Source: SAR202 cluster bacterium bin87
GTDB taxonomy: Bacteria > Chloroflexota > Dehalococcoidia > Lucifugimonadales > UBA3495
Reading direction: 5' to 3'
Assembly (NCBI GenBank): GCA_002238825.1
Contig: MPNC01000003.1
Span: 124,001-188,000 of the forward strand
Length of the DNA stretch: 64,000 bases
Shown here: positions 26,997-35,750 of the stretch, piece by piece
How the letters are laid out: every line of letters starts with the position of its first letter
How positions within the stretch are numbered: position 1 is the first letter of the stretch
Notes under the pieces: model-generated
Databases searched by the model: none
The model's input: the letters and a program-made list of their open reading frames with translations, nothing else
Told to the model about the DNA's origin: nothing
Position numbers and translations under genes: made by a program

Positions 26997-28198
26997 ATCG
27001 CCCCCAACGCCCTGAGCTGGGCCAGTTCGTCGGCGGAGCAGCCCAGCTCGGCGCCGTAGATTTCGGAGTTGTGCTGACCCAGCAGCGGCGCGTGACGTCG
27101 CACTTTATACTCCACACCCGACAGGCTCGGCCCCATGCCCGGATAGTCGGCCTCGCCGGCCACGGGATGGGACACGGTGCGGAAGAACTCCCGCTCGTGC
27201 AGATGGGGACACTCGTGCAGGTCGCCGGCATCCTGGGCCATGCCGAACACCAGGCGGCGCTCGCCGGATGCCTGGTGCAGCGCTTTGCGGTCCCACTGGG
27301 CCAGCCCTTGCAGCAGCAGGTCGTGGATCTGCTCGCCAAACTCGATGCGGCCGGAGCCCGAGGCGAACCGCTCGTCCTGCAGCTCGGGCACGCCGATCAG
27401 CTCGGCCACCGTCGACCACGGCTGCGAGCCCTGCACCGAGGGGATCACGTAGCCGTCGCGGGCGGGCATCAGCTCCTCGAATCCGGAACCGCGCACCGGC
27501 CGGCGGCCCTTGATGGCGCCCATGTAGTTGTAGTAGGGCAGCGCCTGGACAAGATGGGAGGCGAGGCACTCGACCGTGGAGACGTCGATGGTCTGGCCTT
27601 GGCCCGTGAACATGCGCTGGAACAGGGCGGCCGACGTGGCCACCGCGGCGTTGATGCCCGCCACGTAGAATGACTGGTTCAGGGCGTTGCGCAGCGGCTC
27701 CTGGTCGGAGTCGCCCGAGTGGTACATCAGGCCGCTGATGGCCGTGGTGACGATGTCGGTGGCCGCGAAGTCGCGGTAGGGGCCGGTCTGCCCGAAGGGT
27801 GTGATGGAGGTGACGATCAGGTGGGGGTACCGCTCGGCCAGCGCTTTGGGGTCCAGGCAGGATGGCCGGGCATCGGGCGGGTAGTTTTCCACCAGCACGT
27901 CGGCATATTCGAGCAGCCGATCCAGCAGGCCGGCTCCCGCCACCGTTTCCACGTCCAGCGTGATGCCGCGCTTGTTGGTGTTGAGATAGAGGAACGGGAT
28001 GCTCTTTTCCGGATGCGGGTCGTCGCCGGCGAAGGGGCCCATCCGCCGCGCCTCGTCACCTCCGCCCGGCGGCTCGATCTTGATGACGTCCGCGCCGTAG
28101 TCGGCCAGCAGCCGGCCGCAGTACGGCGCGGACACGTACCTGCCCAGCTCCAGCACACGCACGCCGTCAAGCGGCAGTCCAAAGGGAACGCCGACCAT
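26993..28198 (-). CDS. CaiB/BaiF family III CoA transferase (3)
   Basis: 401 aa from ATG 28198, where the preceding gene's TGA shares one base (TGATG). The open frame continues far upstream, but that extension overlaps the MaoC gene in another frame and is rejected. Motifs: VRVLELGRYVSAPYCGRLLADYGADVIKIEPP, LNTNKRGITLDVETV, ADVLVENYPPDARPS, SITPFGQTGPYRDFAATDIV and GQGQTIDVSTVECLAS. The sequence differs clearly from its neighbour, so this is not a recent duplication. Operon MaoC - CoA transferase 3 - CoA transferase 2. Likely role is activating or recycling an organic acid as its CoA ester. Confidence 0.9.
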   Translation of the reverse strand: MVGVPFGLPLDGVRVLELGRYVSAPYCGRLLADYGADVIKIEPPGGGDEARRMGPFAGDDPHPEKSIPFLYLNTNKRGITLDVETVAGAGLLDRLLEYADVLVENYPPDARPSCLDPKALAERYPHLIVTSITPFGQTGPYRDFAATDIVTTAISGLMYHSGDSDQEPLRNALNQSFYVAGINAAVATSAALFQRMFTGQGQTIDVSTVECLASHLVQALPYYNYMGAIKGRRPVRGSGFEELMPARDGYVIPSVQGSQPWSTVAELIGVPELQDERFASGSGRIEFGEQIHDLLLQGLAQWDRKALHQASGERRLVFGMAQDAGDLHECPHLHEREFFRTVSHPVAGEADYPGMGPSLSGVEYKVRRHAPLLGQHNSEIYGAELGCSADELAQLRALGAI

Positions 28199-29268
28199 CA
28201 CCAGGCCTCCGCTTCCCAGTCCAGGGGCAACGACTGGCCGCGCCTGGGCAGGACGACGGTTGCAGTGCCGGAGGCGGTCTGGTGGCCCCGGTCGTTCTGC
28301 AGGTTCACCGCGCAGTCCACCAGGCCGAAGCCGTTCTCCTCCCGCTTGCCCGTGATGATGCCGGCGGCGGTGATCGTGTCGCCGGGGAAGTCCATGCCCC
28401 GGTGCTCCACGTAGAACCGCCGGAACCAACCCTCGTCGCCGGCGAAGTCCAGCAGCAGCTGCCCAAGGTACTGGTTCTTCAGCGAGCCGTTCACCACCAC
28501 ATTGGGCAGACCCTGGTGCAGCTGCGCGAAGGGCAGGTCCCAGTGTATGCGGGCGTAGTTGCCGTTGGCGGCAGCCCAGCGGATCAGGTGGGTCGTGGTC
28601 ATCGGACCCTTCACCACCGGCGGCAGGCTGTCGCCCACGGTCACGTCCTCGAAGTAACGCTGCTCGTTGCCCACCGGCGCCGGCTTGGACAGGATCACCT
28701 CCGGGTTCGGCGGGGCAACGGCCACGGTGGACAGGTCGGTGGCCACCTGGGCCACGTCGGTGGGCTGGTCGCCGGCCGGCAGGGCGCGGTGGATACTGAC
28801 CCGGCGGGCGCGGCTGATCTCCCGGTCGTGCTGGTCGGTCTGGATCTCCTCGCGGACGATGAATACCAGCGCGCCGGAGCGGCCCGGCTTCTCGAAGATG
28901 TCCAGCATGCGGAACCGGCGGGTGATCCAGGTCCCGACCCGCACCGGCGCGAGGAACTGCCAGTCGCTGCCGCCGTTGAGTCCGTAGCTGTTGAAGGGCA
29001 GGGGAACCTCGAAGTGCCACTCCTGGCCGGCGCCGAAGTATCCGATGGGCGGCGCGATGTCTTTCCACGCCGCCAGAGGCGGGCAGAGCAGGCTGCCGAA
29101 GCGGCTGCGTTCGGCATATTCGGGATCGACGTACAGCGGGTCGTAGTCCTCGATGGCATCGGCCACGTCGTAGGCCATCTCCGCGCTGATGGGGAACCGG
29201 TTGCGTTCGGGCTCCGACTCCGTTCCGATCAGCGCGCGGACTTCATCGGTGATCAGGCTGCCTGGCAT
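28198..29268 (-). CDS. MaoC-like double hot-dog dehydratase
   Basis: 356 aa from ATG 29268, which has GGAG seven bases upstream (the in-frame ATG at 29352 does not). It holds two hot-dog domains. The N-terminal one (FPISAEMAYDVADAIEDYDPLYVDPEYA and FGSLLCPP) is FAS1_DH_region-like; the C-terminal one (YFEDVTVGDSLPPVVKGPMT, ANGNYARIHWDLPFAQ, VVNGSLKNQYLGQLL) is MaoC-like, with Asp/His at the hydratase positions. Double hot-dog MaoC proteins hydrate or dehydrate enoyl-CoA esters, for example mesaconyl-CoA hydratase in Chloroflexus. Being first in an operon with two family III CoA transferases, it may hydrate the CoA ester they produce. Exact substrate unknown. Confidence 0.85.
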   Translation of the reverse strand: MPGSLITDEVRALIGTESEPERNRFPISAEMAYDVADAIEDYDPLYVDPEYAERSRFGSLLCPPLAAWKDIAPPIGYFGAGQEWHFEVPLPFNSYGLNGGSDWQFLAPVRVGTWITRRFRMLDIFEKPGRSGALVFIVREEIQTDQHDREISRARRVSIHRALPAGDQPTDVAQVATDLSTVAVAPPNPEVILSKPAPVGNEQRYFEDVTVGDSLPPVVKGPMTTTHLIRWAAANGNYARIHWDLPFAQLHQGLPNVVVNGSLKNQYLGQLLLDFAGDEGWFRRFYVEHRGMDFPGDTITAAGIITGKREENGFGLVDCAVNLQNDRGHQTASGTATVVLPRRGQSLPLDWEAEAW

Positions 29269-29439
29269 CTGGCTGCTCCTTGTTGGCTCAACTGGTAAGG
29301 TCGCGCGAATTCTAGCCAAACGGAGTGGATTCCACAAACGGGCGGGCGGCATGGTGTATGCGCGTTTCGTGCTTTACATCGATATACAGGATGGACAGGA
29401 TTCTCATCCATAGCCAGTTTGATCAGAACCGCCATCGCC

Positions 29440-29527
29440 ATCGCCATCGCGGCGCGGCCATCTCGTGTGAGCAACGGGGTCTCTTCCGGCAACGAGATCG
29501 CCACGTCGCTGCGCTCCTGGCGATGAC
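29440..29527. repeat. Family A palindromic repeat, copy 4
   Basis: Good right arm (ATCGCCACGTCGCTGCGCTC then CTGGCGATGAC) and a decayed left arm in which the usual start is replaced by three GCCATC hexamers (29432-29449). It lies in the 352-bp gap between the TauE and MaoC genes, which otherwise shows nothing gene-like. Confidence 0.75.
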
Positions 29528-29620
29528 AAACTGGGTACGCGTCAGGAAACCAACCCGTCGCCGTGAAATGGTTGCGTATGATCGAAGTTGGTGCGCCGTG
29601 GCTTGAGGCAAGTGGTTTGG

Positions 29621-30364
29621 TCACACGAGTCGCAACAGTTCCCGGGTCATCAACGAGACGCTGCCGATCACGGTTACCGCCACTACCACGTAGCGAAAGG
29701 CCCGCAGGCTGATGCGACTGGCGATCACCGCTGCGACCGCCGTCCCGCATAGCACCGCCAGGCTGAGCACGCCGATGTTCTGTGCTGTCGTGACTGGAAT
29801 CAGTCCTGTCACGAAGAAAAGCAGCAGCGCCAGCGCCGACGCCAGGAAGAAGTACAGGCCCAGCGTCGCCCGGATGGTATCCCGCGACCAGTCCTGCTCA
29901 ATGGAATAGAGCCCGGCCAACGGCGCTCCGACGCCCAGCGTGGTGACCAGCAGCGTGGCGATAAACCCGCAAACCGGAGCCGCCCATCGACTTCGCGCGC
30001 CGGGCAAACGTATCTGGAACAGGCTCATCACGCCCAGCGCCAGGATGACCGCGACGATGGTCAGCCTGAGCGCCGTAGCATCAGCCCCGTGGAGCAGCAG
30101 GACTCCCAGGGGCACCGGCGGCAGACCGGCGACCACGAATGGCCAGGATCCCCTCAGGTTCAGGTGCCGCCAGGTCTGGATCACCGTCAGGCCGGTGGTG
30201 AGCACGACCACGGCGTTGACGATCACCACCGCATCCTGGGGCGGCAGGATCAGCAGCATGAAGGGCATCGCCACGGTGCCCAGCCCGAAACTGATGGTGC
30301 CCAGCACGATGGCCCCGAAGAACATCGCGGTCAGGCCAAGGGCCAGTTCCCAACCGGTTAGCAT
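29621..30364 (-). CDS. TauE/SafE family sulfite/organosulfonate exporter-like protein
   Basis: 247 aa, almost entirely hydrophobic with eight predicted transmembrane segments in two halves of four. The first half has FFGAIVLGTISFGLGTVAMPFM, with the Gly-rich and Pro turn typical of TauE/SafE; the second has a related ATLLVTTLGVGAPLAGLY. Family members are proposed to export sulfite, sulfoacetate or other anions after sulfonate breakdown, but most are uncharacterised. No sulfonate genes are adjacent, so the substrate is open. Single gene. Confidence 0.88.
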   Translation of the reverse strand: MLTGWELALGLTAMFFGAIVLGTISFGLGTVAMPFMLLILPPQDAVVIVNAVVVLTTGLTVIQTWRHLNLRGSWPFVVAGLPPVPLGVLLLHGADATALRLTIVAVILALGVMSLFQIRLPGARSRWAAPVCGFIATLLVTTLGVGAPLAGLYSIEQDWSRDTIRATLGLYFFLASALALLLFFVTGLIPVTTAQNIGVLSLAVLCGTAVAAVIASRISLRAFRYVVVAVTVIGSVSLMTRELLRLV

Positions 30365-30539
30365 GGAGCAGCAACTAGGCCTGAGGACGCTGAGTAGACC
30401 TGGATTATGCTCAACTTTTGATCAGCGGATCGCCACGCAATTTCCCTTAACAATCCTACGGCGTCCTCGATGCCGGAACTAAACGCTTGCGGCTGTCGTC
30501 CGATACCGCCGCATTTGTCGAGCTGAATTGGTAGCGCTA

Positions 30540-31697
30540 CTAATTGCCGGAGTCGAACAGGGGACTAGGATTATTTAGTGAAAGGCTTCGTCTTTCTCTG
30601 CCGCTGGCGTCGGTGTCTATTGTCTCTACGCACTCGAATTCATACGCGGTTCCTATCGTCAGCCCGTCCAAGTCTCCAGGATCTTCCACCTTGCCGTAAT
30701 GCCGATTCCCATCATAGTCAACAATGCACCAGGTTCCTGATCGGTCATTGGCTTGCTCCAACTTGCCCCTGACCGTGACCTCCTCGGTGCTCAATTCTAC
30801 GGCCGTTTCCAAAACGTCAGCTAATTCTTTTGCCTGTGCTCGCGTGACTCCGGCGTCCCTGCTCTCGTCTGAATCACTTGTTGCCCATCGGTACCGCAAG
30901 CCCGTTTCGGTTGCTGCCAACAGGCGCATCAGCTGTATGTAAGACCCGGCTAAGTGCCCTTTGTGTTCCGCTAGGTTCTGGCGGGCAGTGGCAGGGTCAT
31001 TGCCGGTCGCAAAAACCCGATCTATGCGTTCCATGGCTCTACTCAGTTCGCTGTGTCCGAACATATCAGTCGGACTTGCAGGCTCCATAACGATGCGATA
31101 CGAACCAGCCGCTGCTGGTTCGGTCACATCCATCAAATCTGCGTGGGGTATGCTTAGGATTCTACGGTATGTCTGTCTCAACGACCTTATCTCGGCGCGG
31201 TACGCATAGCGGACCAACCTTTGGATATGAAGTATGAGGTTCCCGAGTGTATTGGCACGCATGCGGTGCCCCGCCGCTGACTCAGGTGGCGCCGTGATGA
31301 TCTCCAATATAAGGTTGTTTCGTAACTTGGCCTCAGATACCAAAGCATCCTGGACTGGCTCTTCTTCCAAGAAAAAGCCTTCGTCGGGCAGCAGGGAGTT
31401 GTACTCCAACGGCTGTCCTATTGCAGTTAGGCTCAACGCGTCCGAAAATTTACCAGAGGCGACAGTAGTGAACCGCTCATGTGGCGGAGACGCCAGCAAG
31501 AGCGTCCGCAAGTCGATCTCGCCGCACCGAAACCGACGCAAGTTGGACGGCGACACGCCCGTCACCAAATAGCGGCCATGGTCACCCACGGTTCCGACCA
31601 TAGTGGCCAAGTAATTGCCGCCAATCTCGTCGGTAGCAGTGAAGATTTGGATCCCGTCGTAATAATCTAGGACGGTGATAGGGGTGATCGTTTTCAT
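30540..31697 (-). CDS. Hypothetical protein, DUF6575-like, second gene of a two-gene module
   Basis: 385 aa, soluble, not confidently recognised. The N-terminus ITVLDYYDGIQIFTATDEIGGNYLAT resembles the DUF6575 family as I recall it; this is tentative. The middle is helical and charged (LRNNLILEIITAPP, LGNLILHIQRLVRYAYRAEI); the C-terminus has a small beta domain (TVRGKLEQANDRSGTWCIVD, HYGKVEDPGDLDGL) that could be OB- or SH3-like. Its ATG overlaps the stop of the upstream 123-aa gene by four bases (ATGA), so the two are co-expressed. Base composition here is close to 50% GC, well below neighbours, pointing to recent acquisition. No toxin, nuclease or transposase motif is visible. Confidence 0.65.
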   Translation of the reverse strand: MKTITPITVLDYYDGIQIFTATDEIGGNYLATMVGTVGDHGRYLVTGVSPSNLRRFRCGEIDLRTLLLASPPHERFTTVASGKFSDALSLTAIGQPLEYNSLLPDEGFFLEEEPVQDALVSEAKLRNNLILEIITAPPESAAGHRMRANTLGNLILHIQRLVRYAYRAEIRSLRQTYRRILSIPHADLMDVTEPAAAGSYRIVMEPASPTDMFGHSELSRAMERIDRVFATGNDPATARQNLAEHKGHLAGSYIQLMRLLAATETGLRYRWATSDSDESRDAGVTRAQAKELADVLETAVELSTEEVTVRGKLEQANDRSGTWCIVDYDGNRHYGKVEDPGDLDGLTIGTAYEFECVETIDTDASGRERRSLSLNNPSPLFDSGN

Positions 31698-32065
31698 AGT
31701 TGGACCGTCCCCACGTCAGTTTTGACAAAGTAGCCCGCGAAAGGCCACCAAGTACGATGCGCTCCTCCCGTTTTCTCCAGTTTTCCTGCGCCCACGTTTA
31801 GATCAAGTTCACAAACGTGGTGGTCTCGAAAGTCGGGAGTGCGCTGCCGATTTTCGGCACTGCTCCTCCTGGTATAGACAGATAAACCATTGGCTTTACA
31901 TTCATTCGGTCCGAAGTCATCAAGCGGACGCAGTGTGCGGTACGACTTGAAGTCATCAATGCTCGGAGGCAGAGTCTTAACCAACCGGTAGAGCTTAATC
32001 GGCTTCGTAATTTCTTCAGCGTCTTCAGGCGGGCAGTCGGGAGGCAGCTTATCGTAGTATCGCAT
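31694..32065 (-). CDS. Small hypothetical protein, first gene of a two-gene module
   Basis: 123 aa from ATG 32065 (an ATG at 32119 is less likely: no ribosome-binding site). The sequence starts MRYYDKLPPDCPPEDAEEI and continues with an acidic region, a basic segment YTRRSSAENRQRTPDFRDHH and a terminal WWPFAGYFVKTDVG. No signal peptide, transmembrane segment or known domain is recognised. It overlaps the following gene by four bases and shares its low GC content. The size pairing (123 + 385 aa, coupled) recalls two-component accessory modules such as antitoxin-toxin or immunity-effector pairs, but nothing in the sequence proves this. Confidence 0.6.
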   Translation of the reverse strand: MRYYDKLPPDCPPEDAEEITKPIKLYRLVKTLPPSIDDFKSYRTLRPLDDFGPNECKANGLSVYTRRSSAENRQRTPDFRDHHVCELDLNVGAGKLEKTGGAHRTWWPFAGYFVKTDVGTVQL

Positions 32066-32263
32066 TTGGGTTCCCCGTTCCGGGGTAGTAATTGTAGCCA
32101 AGCGGACAAATGGCGTCAAAATAGAAACCCACGACCGCCGGAAACGGCCGTCCGACGAGAGCCAACTCGAATCGCGTTATACTCGCGGAAATCCCTAATG
32201 CAAGGTAAGGCGAGGGTTCCTGCTGTGGATCCCTGCGAACCTCAAAATATCAGGAGCTTGGCA

Positions 32264-33448
32264 ATGGCAGCGAACGGTTCGACGGCAGTGCTGGACGGAG
32301 TGCGGGTTCTGGAGCTGGCCCGCTGGCAGGCGGCGCCCCGGGGCGGGTTGATCCTGCAGGACATGGGCGCGGAGGTGCTCAAGCTGGAGTGGCGCAAGGG
32401 CGCGGACCTGCGGAACTCCGGGCCCTTCGTGGGCGGGATGAGCGTCCAATTCGCCGCGTACAACCGGGGCAAGAAGAGCGTGACCCTGAACACGCGGCAC
32501 GACAAGGGCAAGGATCTGTTCTTCCGGCTGCTGGAGGTCTCCGACGTGGTCCTGGAGAACTTCCGGCCCGGCACCATGGAGCAGATGGGGTTCAGCTACG
32601 AGGAGATGCGCAAGGTGAACCCCGGCATCATCCTCGCTTCGGTGTCCGGCTTCGGACAGTACGGCCCCTACCGCGACCGCCAGTGCTTCGACCCTATCAT
32701 CCAGGCCATGAGCGGCTTCGGCGACCAGACCGGCCGGGGATTCGGTGAGCCCATCATGGGCAACGGGCCGGTGATGGATCGCACCGCCGCCCTCCACGCG
32801 GTGATCGGCATCCTGGGCGCGTTGCGGCATCGCGACCGCACCGGCGAGGGCCAGTGGCTGGAGGTAGCCATGCTGGACGGCGGCATCACCCTGGAAGAGG
32901 TCGCCCTGGCGATGTGCTACGACACCGGCACCAACGACTTCGTGCGGGTGGGCACCTTCCTGCGCTGCAAGGACGGCTGGATTACCACGGGCGCCGCCCG
33001 CGCGGGCATGTGGGAACGCATGCTCCGGGTGATGAAGTTCGACGAATTGGCCGAGGATCCCGAGTTCGCCGCGCCCATGTTCGCCACCGACATGGCCGAG
33101 ATCCGCATGGAACTGCTGCGAGAGTGGTGCGAGGAACGCACCGTTCGGGAGGTGGAGGACGCGCTGGTCGCCGCCGACATCCCCTTCGGCCCGGTCAAGT
33201 CCATCCCCGAGGTGCTGGCCGACGACCACATGTGGGAGCGCAACGTGATGATGGAGGCCGACGCCCACGACCCGCCGGGCAAGAAGGTGTTGGTGCCGGG
33301 CCCCACCATCATCAAGTTCTCGAAGACCCCCACCTCCGCCGGCCCGATACCCAAGTACGGCGAACACAACGGCGAGATCTACGGCGACCTGCTGGGCATG
33401 TCCGAGAAGCAGATGGAAACACTGGTCGAGGAAGGGGTGATTACCTAG
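32264..33448 (+). CDS. CaiB/BaiF family III CoA transferase (4)
   Basis: 394 aa from ATG 32264, preceded by GGAG at seven bases; the open frame extends 66 codons upstream without family similarity. Motifs: VRVLELARWQAAPRGGLILQDMGAEVLKLE, YNRGKKSVTLNTRHDKG, DVVLENFRPGTMEQMGFSYEEM, SVSGFGQYGPYRDRQCFDPI and GEGQWLEVAMLDGGITL. At the catalytic position the sequence is NGPVMDRTAALHA, with the Asp retained. Stands alone between the low-GC module and the toxin-antitoxin pair. The 198-bp region before it has no recognisable feature other than an AT-poor spacer. Substrate unknown. Confidence 0.92.
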   Translation: MAANGSTAVLDGVRVLELARWQAAPRGGLILQDMGAEVLKLEWRKGADLRNSGPFVGGMSVQFAAYNRGKKSVTLNTRHDKGKDLFFRLLEVSDVVLENFRPGTMEQMGFSYEEMRKVNPGIILASVSGFGQYGPYRDRQCFDPIIQAMSGFGDQTGRGFGEPIMGNGPVMDRTAALHAVIGILGALRHRDRTGEGQWLEVAMLDGGITLEEVALAMCYDTGTNDFVRVGTFLRCKDGWITTGAARAGMWERMLRVMKFDELAEDPEFAAPMFATDMAEIRMELLREWCEERTVREVEDALVAADIPFGPVKSIPEVLADDHMWERNVMMEADAHDPPGKKVLVPGPTIIKFSKTPTSAGPIPKYGEHNGEIYGDLLGMSEKQMETLVEEGVIT

Positions 33449-33574
33449 CGTGCGGGGAAAACGGCCGTCGCGGTGATGACATCGCAACGCCTCTTCGCTC
33501 CTCGAGAAGGAAAAACTCATCTGCGTTTAGGGTCCGGCGGGCGCCCCACGCACAGAGCGGCCCGTCTGCCGGGG

Positions 33575-33907
33575 TCAGCGCAGTTCGATGAAGGCCCCGC
33601 GCTCGTCCTGGTAGAAGCTCAGCAGCTCGTCGCGATGGACCCGTAGCAGATCGGCGACGACCGCCGTTGGGCAGTTGCCCAGCCCGATGCGAACCACTTT
33701 GGGCGGGTGACCCAGCCGGGCGCCAATGGTCAGGTAATCGGCATCTTTGGTGACGATCACAAAACCGTTGGTTCGAGCGTATTCCCAGATAGCGAGATCT
33801 TCATGATCGGCCATACCGGAGAGACGGACGTGAGCCGACTGTGGGTACAAGTCCTGGAGCAATGCCACGAGCTGATACGACAGATTTTGATCAAACAGCA
33901 GCCGCAT
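33575..33907 (-). CDS. DUF5615 PIN-like toxin
   Basis: 110 aa. Compact PIN-like fold: RLLFDQNLSYQL (first Asp), ADHEDLAIWEYARTNGFVIVTKDADYL (further acidic cluster) and PPKVVRIGLGN. DUF5615 proteins are Mut7-C/PIN-like and are regularly paired with a DUF433 antitoxin, as here. PIN-family toxins cleave RNA using three or four acidic residues around one or two metal ions; the DQN, DHED and DAD acids fit. The gene follows the antitoxin by 11 bp on the same strand. Confidence 0.85.
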   Translation of the reverse strand: MRLLFDQNLSYQLVALLQDLYPQSAHVRLSGMADHEDLAIWEYARTNGFVIVTKDADYLTIGARLGHPPKVVRIGLGNCPTAVVADLLRVHRDELLSFYQDERGAFIELR

Positions 33908-33918
33908 AGCGGTTGCGC

Positions 33919-34155
33919 TTACCGGTATTTTGACAGGGATACGATGCGCTCTCTGCGGAGGGCATCGAACTCATGGCAGGCCAGAATATCCTCGGGCGTC
34001 AGTTCGGGAAAATCGGCGAGAACCTCTTCCTCCGTCATGCCGCCGGCCAGGTAACCCAACACGTCATCAACGGTGATGCGCATGTTGCGGATGCAGGCTT
34101 GCCCGCTGCGCTTGCCCGGTTCCACTGTGATCCTCTCGATGTAAGACGGTGGCAT
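33919..34155 (-). CDS. DUF433 antitoxin
   Basis: 78 aa. The DUF433 pattern is visible: ERITVEPGKRSGQACIRNMRITVDDVLGYL and GMTEEEVLADFPELTPEDILACHEFA-type helices. The C-terminal part is a predicted winged-helix/HTH that binds its own promoter and the partner toxin in characterised families. Antitoxin first, toxin second with 11 bp between is the standard order, so the pair is likely autoregulated. Upstream is the radical-SAM DNA-repair-type gene, 47 bp away on the same strand. Confidence 0.85.
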   Translation of the reverse strand: MPPSYIERITVEPGKRSGQACIRNMRITVDDVLGYLAGGMTEEEVLADFPELTPEDILACHEFDALRRERIVSLSKYR

Positions 34156-34202
34156 GATTTCAACCTTTTCCAGCGTGCTGGTCGCGGGTGCGATTCAGTT
34201 TA

Positions 34203-35621
34203 TCATGCGGTCGTTCCCGGTTCCGGACGCATCACCGGGCACCCGGCGCACATCGCGCCCCGGCTGCCGGGGACGCAGGCGTGATCCGGTGCGTAAGGCG
34301 CCGGCGTCTCCATCACGGAGGCCAGGGCCGGCGACCTCGGCGGCGGCAGGTTGACGCCGTCGGCCTCAGCGGCGCGCCTATCAATAGCCTCGCCGAACAG
34401 GTCCAGGCGCAACTGTCGGCCCGACGGCGGACGCTGCCCGGGGAACACCACGTAAGGCCAGGCGCGCTTGCGGACCACTCCCATGGCCCGCAGATCGCGC
34501 CAGGTGTCGATGCTGTGCTGGCGGCGGTTTTTCAGTATCCGCTCGGCGGACACCGGCCCGATGCCGGGGATGCGCAGCAGTTGATCCCGGGATGCCGCGT
34601 TGAGATCAATGGGAAAGGCGTCCAGGTTCTCCATGGCGATGACTGTCTTGGGGTCCTGTTCCAGCGAAAGGAACCCGGAGTGGTCGAAGGCCAGGCCGAT
34701 CTCGTCGCTGGAGAACCGGTAGACGCGCCGCAGCCAGTCCATCTGGTAGAGGCGGTGCTCGCGCCCGGCGTGGACGGGCGGCTTCTCCTCCATGGGCGTG
34801 TGGGTCGCCGGACGGAAGGGTGGGTAGTACACCCGCTTCAGGTTCCAGTCGGTGTACATCTGGTCAACGCGGCGGTAGATCTGCCGGTCCGACTCGTCGG
34901 CCGCGCCCACGACGAACTGGGTGGCCTGGCCGACGGCGCCGCCGCTGGTGGACGCGGTGAGGTCGTTGATCCAGGCCATGGGGTCGAGGATGTCGCGTTG
35001 CAGGTCTTTGTGCGGGCTGATGCGGCGCATCATGTCGGGTTCGGGCGTCTCGATGTTCACCGACAGCCGGCTGCCCAGCCGGTGGGCGCGTTCGACCAAC
35101 TCGCGGCTGGCGCCGGGCATCACTTTCAAGTGAATGTAGCCACGGAAGCCGTGCTTCTTGCGGATGATCTCGACCGTCTCCACCATGCGCTGGGTGGTCT
35201 TGGTCCCGTCGCCGGCGATGCCGGAACTCAGGAACAAGCCGTCTACAGCAAAGCGGTTGTGCAGCTCCATGAAGGTGTCCGCCAGCTCCTCGCGCTTGAA
35301 GGCGTAGCGTTTGCGGGGCACGTAGATGCTGTTGGGACAGTACGCGCAGTCCATCTTGCAGAAGTCGGTGAACATCACCCGCAGCAGGCTGATCTTCTTG
35401 CCGTTGGGCAGGCTGGACTTGTAGATGCCCGGCGTGGGGTTCTTGCGCGGGTCGGAGTAGGCGACGCGGTTGGGGCCGCTGGTGGCGTAGCCGCTGGCGA
35501 ACTTGCCGGAACCGGCGTCTTCAGAACGTGCCGCTCCTCCGGTCAGGATGTCGTCGGCGGCCACCATGCCGCCCAGGGTGCGCAGCTTGTCGTATCGGTC
35601 GGGCGAGGACTTGATGAGCAT
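34203..35621 (-). CDS. Putative DNA modification/repair radical SAM protein
   Basis: 472 aa from ATG 35621, with AGGAG ten bases upstream. The radical-SAM cluster motif is FCKMDCAYCPN (C-x3-C-x2-C), followed by FLSSGIAGDG in place of the GGE motif, HLKVMPGAS and RLSVNIETP. The C-terminal section PIDLNAASRDQLLRIPGIGPVSAERIL is a helix-hairpin-helix, a non-specific DNA-binding element. This combination matches the TIGR03916-type family, which elsewhere is usually paired with a TIGR03915/DUF4130 protein; no such partner is adjacent here. The chemistry is unknown; DNA lesion or base modification is the usual guess. The tail after the HhH carries extra Cys residues (DHACVPG, AMCAGCP). Confidence 0.85.
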   Translation of the reverse strand: MLIKSSPDRYDKLRTLGGMVAADDILTGGAARSEDAGSGKFASGYATSGPNRVAYSDPRKNPTPGIYKSSLPNGKKISLLRVMFTDFCKMDCAYCPNSIYVPRKRYAFKREELADTFMELHNRFAVDGLFLSSGIAGDGTKTTQRMVETVEIIRKKHGFRGYIHLKVMPGASRELVERAHRLGSRLSVNIETPEPDMMRRISPHKDLQRDILDPMAWINDLTASTSGGAVGQATQFVVGAADESDRQIYRRVDQMYTDWNLKRVYYPPFRPATHTPMEEKPPVHAGREHRLYQMDWLRRVYRFSSDEIGLAFDHSGFLSLEQDPKTVIAMENLDAFPIDLNAASRDQLLRIPGIGPVSAERILKNRRQHSIDTWRDLRAMGVVRKRAWPYVVFPGQRPPSGRQLRLDLFGEAIDRRAAEADGVNLPPPRSPALASVMETPAPYAPDHACVPGSRGAMCAGCPVMRPEPGTTA

Positions 35622-35750
35622 GGTCAGGCATCTCCTGTGAGGCCATGGCATCAGTTGCCCGGCAATATGGCGAACCGATGTTCTCACGCGAACGTGCAAT
35701 TGGTCAACAGGTGGATGTCATTCATGCACGCCCGTTTTGTAGCGAGGAAC

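Noticed and set aside
26993-29068. 691-codon fused protein
   Set aside because: The first 290 codons are an out-of-frame reading of the MaoC gene; the true CoA transferase begins at ATG 28198 with a TGATG junction.
33455-33510. Another family A repeat after CoA transferase 4
   Set aside because: Only short fragments resemble the repeat (GATGACATCGC, CTCTTCGCTCCTCGAG); too little to call a copy.
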